NCBI GenBank assembly: GCA_035491895.1
Contig: DATJJY010000052.1
Coordinates: 1-19,457, forward strand
Reading direction: 5' to 3'
DNA from: DASTHG01 sp035491895
Lineage (GTDB): Bacteria > Gemmatimonadota > Gemmatimonadetes > Gemmatimonadales > GWC2-71-9
DNA length: 19,457 bases
Program-made: the position numbers and the translations under genes
Part shown: in pieces, positions 13,696 to 19,457 of the stretch
Position numbering within the stretch: position 1 is the stretch's first letter
How the letters are laid out: every line of letters starts with the position of its first letter
The notes under the pieces: generated by a model
Database searches by the model: none
The model's input: only the letters and a program-made list of their open reading frames with translations
What the model was told of the DNA's origin: nothing

Positions 13696-14261
13696 TCCCG
13701 CGTCGAGTCCGCCTTCGCCGCCGTCTTGAAGAGGTGCAGGTACTGCCCGTACCCCGCCGCCTGCAGCTGCTCCAGCGGAATGAACCGCAGCGCGGCCGAG
13801 TTGATGCAGTAGCGCAAGCCCGTCGGCCGCGGGCCGTCGTCGAACACGTGGCCGAGGTGGGAATTGGCGTGCGCCGAGCGAACCTCGGTGCGATCCATGA
13901 ACAGGGAACGGTCGGACTTCTGCTGGACGTTCCCCGCGTCCAGCGGCTTCGTGAAGCTGGGCCAGCCGGTCCCCGAATCGAACTTGTCCAGCGAGCTGAA
14001 CAGCGGCTCCCCCGAGACGACGTCCACGTAGATCCCGGGATGATGGTTGTCCCAGAACTCGTTGTGGAACGGCGCCTCGGTAGCCTCGTGCTGGGTCACC
14101 TGATACTGCTCGGGCGTCAACGTCTGCCGCAGCTCGCCATCACTCGGCTTCTTGAATTGCATTGGATGCCACCCCTTCGTCGTGTCCTGGGCCGCCGCGG
14201 CGCGCGTCAGCGCCAGCAGCATGAGAATCGCCAGACTCCCTCTCCAGATTCGCAGCGCCAC
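13692..14261 (-). CDS. msrB: Exported peptide-methionine (R)-S-oxide reductase MsrB
   Basis: 189 residues from a GTG at 14261 preceded by a GGGGGGAACA ribosome binding region. A signal peptide (MALRIWRGSLAILMLLALTRAAAAQ) sends it across the inner membrane. MsrB reduces methionine-R-sulfoxide in oxidised proteins. Motifs in order: HPGIYVDVVSGEPLFSS (74-90), GTGWPSF (97-103), HANSHLGHVFDDGP (131-144) and RYCINSAALRF (150-160) with catalytic Cys152. The two CxxC zinc pairs of many MsrBs are absent. Cys152 is the only cysteine in the mature protein, so no internal resolving Cys exists and an external reductant is needed. The upstream region shares a symmetric ECF-type promoter with the divergent anti-sigma operon. 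Confidence 0.94.
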   Translation of the reverse strand: MALRIWRGSLAILMLLALTRAAAAQDTTKGWHPMQFKKPSDGELRQTLTPEQYQVTQHEATEAPFHNEFWDNHHPGIYVDVVSGEPLFSSLDKFDSGTGWPSFTKPLDAGNVQQKSDRSLFMDRTEVRSAHANSHLGHVFDDGPRPTGLRYCINSAALRFIPLEQLQAAGYGQYLHLFKTAAKADSTRD

Positions 14262-14297
14262 TGTTCCCCCCGCAAAAGGGCCGGACTTTCACCTTTG

Positions 14298-14325
14298 AGA
14301 ATGCGCGTTCGCCGCCGTTGGTTCC
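14298..14325 (-). promoter_or_regulatory. Putative ECF-type promoter of msrB
   Basis: On the minus strand GGAACC (14325-14320), 16 bases, then CATTCT (14303-14298). GGAAC is the common -35 core of ECF sigma factors. The start of transcription would fall about 30 bases before the msrB GTG. The identical element with the same spacing occurs on the opposite strand. Confidence 0.5.
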
Positions 14326-14333
14326 TGGGAACC
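14320..14333. promoter_or_regulatory. Palindromic -35 core GGTTCC-TG-GGAACC
   Basis: Perfect 6-bp arms around a 2-bp centre. Each arm supplies a GGAACC -35 element, one per strand, so two polymerases would contact adjacent DNA. A dimeric regulator site is the alternative reading. Confidence 0.55.
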
Positions 14334-14355
14334 GTCTCGGCCCGATAACCATTCT
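14328..14355 (+). promoter_or_regulatory. Putative ECF-type promoter of the anti-sigma/sigma operon
   Basis: GGAACC (14328-14333), 16 bases, then CATTCT (14350-14355), mirroring the msrB element exactly. This would make the sigma factor autoregulated, leaving a leader of about 95 bases before the anti-sigma ATG. I see no other element in that leader. Confidence 0.5.
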
Positions 14356-14446
14356 ACCCCATGGCCCGCGAGCGCTGCGCCGCCGGCGTTTGCCGGAGAC
14401 AGGGCAGCCGGGTATTTCCCTACCCATGCGAGGTGCTCTCCTGATC

Positions 14447-14450
14447 GGAG
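14447..14450 (+). promoter_or_regulatory. Shine-Dalgarno GGAG of the anti-sigma gene
   Basis: GGAG seven bases before ATG 14458; it fixes the start of the operon's first gene. Confidence 0.6.
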
Positions 14451-14457
14451 TCCCCTG

Positions 14458-14751
14458 ATGGCCGGGTGGAGATGGCCCTGGTCGCCCCGCCCGTACGACT
14501 GCGCAGCCGCGCTGCGTCGCCTGGACGATTACCTCGACCGCCGGCTCACCCCCCAGGAACGGCGGCTGGTCGAGCAGCACCTCGCGATCTGCACCGCCTG
14601 CACCTCCAAGTATCGTTTCGAAACCACCTTCGTCTCCGAGCTGCGGCACAAGCTCGCCCGCATCGACGTACCTCCGCGCTTCGCGGACCGCATCCACCAG
14701 ACCCTGCATCAGGCCGGAACCTCCGGCGAGCTGCCGGGATCCAGTCCGTGA
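14458..14751 (+). CDS. Soluble zinc-binding anti-sigma factor (ZAS / zf-HC2)
   Basis: 97 residues. The zinc signature is Cys15, then His41-x3-Cys45-x2-Cys48 (DCAAALRRLDDYLDRRLTPQERRLVEQHLAICTAC). The spacing between the first Cys and the His (26) is that of the redox-sensing anti-sigma factor RsrA of actinomycetes. No membrane helix follows, so it acts in the cytoplasm. It is predicted to hold the next-encoded sigma factor until its zinc thiols are oxidised. The order is unusual: the anti-sigma gene comes before the sigma gene, and its stop overlaps the sigma start by four bases (GTGA). The start is supported by GGAG seven bases upstream. The ZAS family is firm; redox sensing is inferred. Confidence 0.85.
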   Translation: MAGWRWPWSPRPYDCAAALRRLDDYLDRRLTPQERRLVEQHLAICTACTSKYRFETTFVSELRHKLARIDVPPRFADRIHQTLHQAGTSGELPGSSP

Positions 14752-15335
14752 CCGGGACGCCGGCCGACTTCGAGGCCGTCCTGGTACCGCTGCTCGATCG
14801 TGCGTACGGGATGGCCTACAGCCTCACGCACGACCGGGCGGACGCCGAGGACCTGGTTCAGGAAGCCGCGCTCCTCGCCTTCAAGGCATTCGGGCAATTC
14901 CAGCCCGGCACGAACTTCAAGGCGTGGTTTTACAAGATCCTGATGAACTGCTTCTACGGCCAGCACCGCAAGCGGCGCCGCGAAGGGGAAACCGTCGATC
15001 TCGACAACCTCCCCGCGCTGTACCTCTACGGCAAGACCGCCGACATCGGGCTGCACGATCAGACGCAGGATCCGGCGAGGGCGCTCCTCGCCCGACTCGA
15101 CACCGAGCAGATCGTCGCCGCGCTCGAAGCGCTCCCCGAGGAGTATCGGGCCGCCTGCTCGCTCTACTTCGTGCAGGAGTTCAGCTACGAGGAGATCGCG
15201 CAGACCCTCGACGTGCCGCTCGGCACGGTCCGCTCCCGCATCCACCGCGGTCGCAAGCTGCTGCAGCAGCGGCTCTGGGACATCGCCCTGGAGCTGGGCA
15301 TCGTGAAGCAATTGACGACCAGAGCCTCGGCTTGA
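14748..15335 (+). CDS. ECF RNA polymerase sigma factor, SigR-like
   Basis: 195 residues from the GTG at 14748 overlapping the anti-sigma stop. Region 2 spans about 12-75, with DRADAEDLVQEAALLAFKAF (29-48) and the SigR/RpoE-type segment FQPGTNFKAWFYKILMNCF (51-69). A linker of about 45 residues follows, then region 4 (121-175), with ALPEEYRAACSLYFVQEFSYEEIAQTL and the helix-turn-helix LGTVRSRIHRGRKLLQ. There is no extra C-terminal domain. SigR-type factors run thiol-oxidation responses that include methionine sulfoxide reductases, which fits the divergent msrB. The GH63-like gene starts within its stop codon (TTGA), so the regulator and the sugar enzymes are translated together. Confidence 0.92.
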   Translation: MTGTPADFEAVLVPLLDRAYGMAYSLTHDRADAEDLVQEAALLAFKAFGQFQPGTNFKAWFYKILMNCFYGQHRKRRREGETVDLDNLPALYLYGKTADIGLHDQTQDPARALLARLDTEQIVAALEALPEEYRAACSLYFVQEFSYEEIAQTLDVPLGTVRSRIHRGRKLLQQRLWDIALELGIVKQLTTRASA

Positions 15336-17983
15336 CGGAGCCCCAACGACTCGCCGAGGACGCCGCTCGGACCAAGAACTGGAAGCGGTGGGGGCCGTAC
15401 CTCAGCGAGCGCCAGTGGGGTACCGTGCGCGAAGACTATTCCGCGGACGGGGACTGCTGGTCCTACTTCCCGCACGATCACGCCCGCAGCCGCGCCTATC
15501 GCTGGGGTGAAGATGGACTGCTCGGGCTGAGCGACCGCGAAGGCCGGCTCTGTTTCGCCCTGGCGTTGTGGAACGGTCGCGACCCCATCCTCAAAGAGCG
15601 GCTCTTCGGACTCACGGGACACGAGGGTAATCACGGAGAGGACGTGAAGGAGTGCTACTATTTCCTCGACGCGACACCGACCCATTCCTATGCCAAGGCG
15701 CTCTACAAGTATCCGCAGGCCGCGTTTCCGTACGACCGGCTGGTGGAGGAGAACCGCCGCCGCGGGCTGGACCAGCCGGAGTTCGAGCTCACCGACACGG
15801 ACGTCTTCGCCGACGATCGCTACTGGGATGTCCTCGCCGAATACGCCAAGGCGTCACCCGACGACATTCTGATCCGCATCACCCTCAGCAATCGCGGCCC
15901 CGAGCAGGCGACGATCCACCTCTTGCCCACCCTGTGGCTGCGCAACACCTGGTCGTGGGGCAGAAGCGGTGAGGGGTATCCGGGCCGGGGCCAGCTGTCG
16001 GCCGAGGGCCCGCTCACGATCAAGGCCGTTCATCCGACGCTCGGGGTGTTCCGCCTGTCGGCCGAGGCGGTGCCCGCCGTGGCCCCCACCCTGTTGTTCA
16101 CCGAAAACGAGACAAACACGGCGCGGCTGTTCGGAGTTGCGAACGCGACGGCGTATGTGAAGGACGCATTCCACGCCTACGTGGTCGAGGGTCGGGCGAA
16201 TGCCGTGAATCCGGCGCGGGTGGGGACGAAGGCGGCCTTCTACCATCGACTGGAGGTGCCCGCCAGGGCGTCCGTGGTCGTGCGACTGCGCTTGACCACC
16301 GATGGCACGCGCACCGGCGAGCCGTTCGACGCGGTATTCGCCGATCGAATGCGGGAGGCGGACGCATTTTACAGCACCCTCGTGCACGACTTTGCGACTG
16401 CCGACGAGCGGAGTGCGGCCCGGCAGTGTTACGCCGGCCTCCTCTGGTCGCGACAGTTCTACTACTACGCCGTGGAGCAGTGGCTGGAGGGCGACCCCGC
16501 GCAGCCTGCTCCGCCGCCCGAGCGAGCCCAGGGGCGAAATGCCGAGTGGACGCAGGTCTATAACCGCGACGTGATTTCGATGCCGGATACCTGGGAGTAT
16601 CCCTGGTACGCCGCCTGGGATCTCGCGTTTCATGTGGTCCCGTTCGCTCGGCTCGATCCCGAGTTCGCCAAGCAACAGCTCGTCCTGCTGTTGCGCGAAT
16701 GGTACATGCACCCGAACGGACAGATCCCGGCGTACGAATTCGCCTTTGGAGACGTGAACCCGCCGGTCCACGCCTGGGCTTGCTGGCGCATCTACAAGAT
16801 GACGGGCCGGCGCGGCAACCGGGACCGGCTGTTCCTGGCCCGCACCTTCCAGAAGCTGCTGCTGAACTTCACCTGGTGGGTGAACCGCAAGGACCCCGAG
16901 GGGCGCAATCTCTTCGCCGGCGGGTTTCTGGGACTCGACAACATCGGGGTGTTCGACCGTTCGAAGCCGCTGCCGACGGGCGACCACCTCGAGCAGGCCG
17001 ACGGGACCGCCTGGATGGCGTTCTACTGCGCCACCATGCTCTCGATGGCGCTCGAGCTGGCGCGCGAGGATCCGGCATACGAGGATGTCGCCTCGAAATT
17101 CTTCGAACACTTCATGGCCATTGCGGACGCCATGAACCGCCTCGGTGGCACGGGATTGTGGGACGAGGGGGATGGCTTCTACTACGATCAGCTGCACGCC
17201 GATGGAACGCAGATCCCGTTGCGCGTGCGCTCCGTGGTCGGTCTGCTCCCGTTGATTGCGTGCGAGGTGATCGAGGAAGAGGAGATCACTCGCCTGGCGG
17301 GGTTTCGGAAACGCATGCAGTGGCTCCTCGACAACCGTCCCGACCTGGCGCGCAGCATCGCCTGTATGCACCCCAAGGGCCGTAACGGCTTCACGCATCG
17401 CCTGTTGTCCATCCCGACCCGCGAGCGCCTCACACGCGTGCTGCGCTGCATGCTCGACGAACGGGAATTCCTCTCACCGTACGGCATCCGCTCCGTTTCC
17501 GCGATCCATCGCGAGCACCCCTACATCGTGGATCTGCTGGGAGAGCGACACGAGGTGGGATACGTGCCGGGCGACTCGAGCACGCGCCTCTTCGGCGGCA
17601 ACTCGAACTGGCGTGGGCCGGTATGGTTCCCGCTCAATTACCTCCTGGTCGAAGCGCTGGAGCGCTACGACCACTTTTACGGCGACACGCTCCAGGTGGA
17701 GTATCCCACGGGGTCGGGACGAAACGCGACGCTGGGCGCGATCGCGCAAGACCTTGCCGCCCGCCTTGCGAGTCTGTTTCTCCGGGACGCCACTGGCAAC
17801 CGGCCCTGCCACGGTGGCGATCCTCGTTACGCCGGCGATCCGCATTGGCGCGATCTCGTGCTGTTCAACGAGTACTTCCACGGTGACACCGGGCGAGGCC
17901 TCGGCGCATCGCATCAGACGGGGTGGACATCGCTGGCGGTGAAGTTCTTCGAAGAGACCGCCCGCCGTCGCAGGGCGCGATGA
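15332..17983 (+). CDS. GH63-like glucosidase (MGH1-type glycoside hydrolase)
   Basis: 883 residues from a TTG at 15332 that overlaps the sigma stop (TTGA); the conserved N-terminus WKRWGPYLSERQWGTVREDYS follows soon after, so this start fits. An N-terminal beta-sandwich region (to about 370) precedes an alpha/alpha-barrel. Barrel motifs include YPWYAAWDLAFH with Asp430 as candidate general acid, LWDEGDGFYYD (609-619), and SNWRGPVWFPLNYL with Asn759-Trp-Arg-Gly-Pro, typical of GH63/clan GH-G enzymes. No signal peptide is present, so it acts in the cytoplasm. Bacterial GH63 relatives hydrolyse alpha-glucosides such as glucosylglycerate- or kojibiose-type substrates, and the actual substrate here is unknown. 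The stop overlaps the debranching-enzyme start (ATGA). Confidence 0.85.
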   Translation: MTEPQRLAEDAARTKNWKRWGPYLSERQWGTVREDYSADGDCWSYFPHDHARSRAYRWGEDGLLGLSDREGRLCFALALWNGRDPILKERLFGLTGHEGNHGEDVKECYYFLDATPTHSYAKALYKYPQAAFPYDRLVEENRRRGLDQPEFELTDTDVFADDRYWDVLAEYAKASPDDILIRITLSNRGPEQATIHLLPTLWLRNTWSWGRSGEGYPGRGQLSAEGPLTIKAVHPTLGVFRLSAEAVPAVAPTLLFTENETNTARLFGVANATAYVKDAFHAYVVEGRANAVNPARVGTKAAFYHRLEVPARASVVVRLRLTTDGTRTGEPFDAVFADRMREADAFYSTLVHDFATADERSAARQCYAGLLWSRQFYYYAVEQWLEGDPAQPAPPPERAQGRNAEWTQVYNRDVISMPDTWEYPWYAAWDLAFHVVPFARLDPEFAKQQLVLLLREWYMHPNGQIPAYEFAFGDVNPPVHAWACWRIYKMTGRRGNRDRLFLARTFQKLLLNFTWWVNRKDPEGRNLFAGGFLGLDNIGVFDRSKPLPTGDHLEQADGTAWMAFYCATMLSMALELAREDPAYEDVASKFFEHFMAIADAMNRLGGTGLWDEGDGFYYDQLHADGTQIPLRVRSVVGLLPLIACEVIEEEEITRLAGFRKRMQWLLDNRPDLARSIACMHPKGRNGFTHRLLSIPTRERLTRVLRCMLDEREFLSPYGIRSVSAIHREHPYIVDLLGERHEVGYVPGDSSTRLFGGNSNWRGPVWFPLNYLLVEALERYDHFYGDTLQVEYPTGSGRNATLGAIAQDLAARLASLFLRDATGNRPCHGGDPRYAGDPHWRDLVLFNEYFHGDTGRGLGASHQTGWTSLAVKFFEETARRRRAR

Positions 17984-19457
17984 GCGATGCGCTGACCGAC
18001 CCGGAATGGCTCGAGACCGACGGCCGAGGGGCATACGCCTCCGGGACGGTGAGCGGGATTCGCACGCGCCGCTATCACGCCCTGCTCATGACCGCGACCA
18101 CCCCGCCGACCGGCCGCGTCACGCTCGTGAACGGGGTGGAGGCGTGGATCGAAGTCGACGGGAAGCGCCTTCCGCTCACGAGCCAGTACTACGCGCCCGG
18201 CGTCCTGGTGCCTGACCACGGCCCCGCGCTCGCGGCATTCAGCCCGGATCCATGGCCCCGCTGGACGCTGCAGCTCGGTGACGGGCTGGTGCTGGAACAC
18301 GCCGTCTTTCTCTCTCCGGAGCCCCGCGGCCCGGAGCTTCCAGCGGTCGTCCTCTCCTGGCGGCTCGTGGTCCCGCGAGCGGGGTGTCGCCTGTCGGTGC
18401 GACCGCTGATCTCCGGACGGGATATCCACGCGCTGCATTACGAGAACGCGGTGTTCAGCTTCGACAAAGACGCCGCGGGCGATCGCGTCATCTGGCGACC
18501 TTACACCTCGCTCCCCGCAATCCTGGCCCGCTCCAATGGCCGCTACCGGCACGACCCGGTGTGGTACCGGCGGTTTCTCTACACGGAAGAGGCGGCGCGC
18601 GGTCTGGACGCCGTCGAAGATCTCGCCGCCCCTGGGGTGTTCGAGTGGGACCTCTCCGCGGGAGAGGCGACGCTCGTGCTGACCGCGCCGCGGCACGCCA
18701 CGGAAACGACGACGTTCCGCCAGTCGCTCTCACGGTGGCTCTCGTCGACTCGACGTGCCGAAGAGCGGCGGCGGGCCGCGTTTCCATCGCGCCTGCAGTG
18801 CGCCGCCGCTGCCTACCTCGTGCGCCGTGGCAGCGGCAAGACGATCATTGCGGGTTATCCGTGGTTCACAGATTGGGGACGCGACACCTTCATATCGCTG
18901 CGCGGGCTCTGTCTCTCGACGGGCCGGTTGAAGGAAGCCCGCGCGATCCTTGAAGCCTGGTGCGGGACACTCTCCGACGGCATGCTCCCGAACCGTTTCA
19001 TCGAGGGGGGCGGCCCGCCGCAATACAACTCGGTCGACGGGTCGCTGTGGTTCATCATCGCGGTCGATGCCGTGCTGCGCGCGGCCACGCGCGTCCGGCC
19101 CGCCGTTCCCCGGAAGGAGCGGGAGCGACTCCTCGCCGCCGCGAACGCCGTGCTCACGGGGTACGCGCGTGGCACGCGCTACGGTATCCGGCTCGACGTC
19201 GATGGGCTGCTCGCCGCCGGGGAGCCGGGGGTGCAGCTGACGTGGATGGACGCCAGGACGCCGCGCATCGGCAAGCCGGTGGAGGTCCAGGCGCTCTGGC
19301 TCAATGCGCTCGCCATTGGGGCGGCGAGCGACGATCGCTGGCGGGAGCCGCTCGAGCGCGGCCGCCGCGCCTTCGCCGCGCGGTTCTGGAACGCCGAGCG
19401 CGGTTGCCTCTACGACGTGGTGGACGTCGACCACCAACCCGGCGCGGTCGACGGCCG
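17980..19457 (+). CDS. Glycogen debranching enzyme / amylo-alpha-1,6-glucosidase (partial)
   Basis: The first 492 residues; the gene runs off the right edge. The ATG at 17980 overlaps the GH63-like stop by four bases. The N-terminal domain begins EWLETDGRGAYASGTVSG and TRRYHALLM, the start signature of bacterial and archaeal GDE-type proteins (GH133). The catalytic barrel begins near residue 270, with GYPWFTDWGRDTFISLRG (Asp298, Asp302), then MLPNRFIEGG, YNSVDGSLWFI and KPVEVQALWLNAL. The enzyme would remove alpha-1,6-linked glucose at glycogen branch stubs in the cytoplasm. Being downstream of a stress sigma factor and a glucosidase suggests mobilisation or remodelling of storage glucan under stress; this is inference. 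Confidence 0.9.
   Translation, partial: MSDALTDPEWLETDGRGAYASGTVSGIRTRRYHALLMTATTPPTGRVTLVNGVEAWIEVDGKRLPLTSQYYAPGVLVPDHGPALAAFSPDPWPRWTLQLGDGLVLEHAVFLSPEPRGPELPAVVLSWRLVVPRAGCRLSVRPLISGRDIHALHYENAVFSFDKDAAGDRVIWRPYTSLPAILARSNGRYRHDPVWYRRFLYTEEAARGLDAVEDLAAPGVFEWDLSAGEATLVLTAPRHATETTTFRQSLSRWLSSTRRAEERRRAAFPSRLQCAAAAYLVRRGSGKTIIAGYPWFTDWGRDTFISLRGLCLSTGRLKEARAILEAWCGTLSDGMLPNRFIEGGGPPQYNSVDGSLWFIIAVDAVLRAATRVRPAVPRKERERLLAAANAVLTGYARGTRYGIRLDVDGLLAAGEPGVQLTWMDARTPRIGKPVEVQALWLNALAIGAASDDRWREPLERGRRAFAARFWNAERGCLYDVVDVDHQPGAVDG

Noticed and set aside
15854..17398. 514-codon leftward open frame opposite the GH63-like gene
   Set aside because: Antisense shadow of a conserved glycoside hydrolase; no domain or ribosome binding site.
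1..19457. Mobile elements, CRISPR arrays, tRNA or rRNA genes
   Set aside because: No transposase-, integrase- or Cas-like protein, no regularly spaced repeat array and no tRNA- or rRNA-like sequence was seen on either strand.

Overview
The window is a gene-dense, very GC-rich bacterial chromosome segment. It has long overlapping genes, few gaps and many GTG or TTG starts. A c-type cytochrome maturation cluster, an exported MsrB and several lipoproteins point to a diderm (Gram-negative-type) cell. The overall flavour suggests Gemmatimonadota or a similar high-GC soil lineage; that is an impression, since no rRNA is present to test it. I saw no tRNA, rRNA, insertion sequence, prophage or CRISPR array.

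Layout, left to right. (1) 1-1249: the first codons of a leftward secreted or membrane protein, a 287-bp gap holding a G-run block and a long inverted repeat, and a leftward lipoprotein. (2) 1381-4879: a leftward ccmE-ccmF-ccmH-ccmI-like operon with abutting or 4-bp-overlapping genes; the CcmE heme ligand position is Cys instead of His. (3) 4947-8351: a large rightward hybrid histidine kinase, divergent from ccm. (4) 8348-9857: a leftward pair, mtnA (methionine salvage) and a TIGR00725/LOG-like protein. (5) 9919-11057: an enoyl-CoA hydratase and an overlapping small lipoprotein. (6) 11187-13695: a DUF721/DciA-like gene, gyrB, and a 75-residue membrane ORF that has no ordinary start codon. (7) 13692-14261: leftward msrB. 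(8) 14458 to the end: a zinc anti-sigma factor, a SigR-like ECF sigma factor, a GH63-like glucosidase and a glycogen-debranching-type enzyme, chained by 4-bp overlaps.

The most striking element lies between msrB and the anti-sigma gene. An exactly symmetric 58-bp arrangement, AGAATG-N16-GGTTCC-TG-GGAACC-N16-CATTCT, offers the same ECF-type promoter on both strands with a palindromic -35 core. Together with a redox-type ZAS anti-sigma factor and a SigR-like sigma factor, it suggests a compact oxidative-stress module. That module would switch on methionine sulfoxide repair in one direction, and its own regulators plus two alpha-glucan-type enzymes in the other.

Other recurring themes are leaderless-looking starts (TANNNT, six bases, then ATG) at ccmE, mtnA and the enoyl-CoA hydratase; two ORFs whose best start is ATT; and two convergent gene pairs whose TAG stops share one CTAG.
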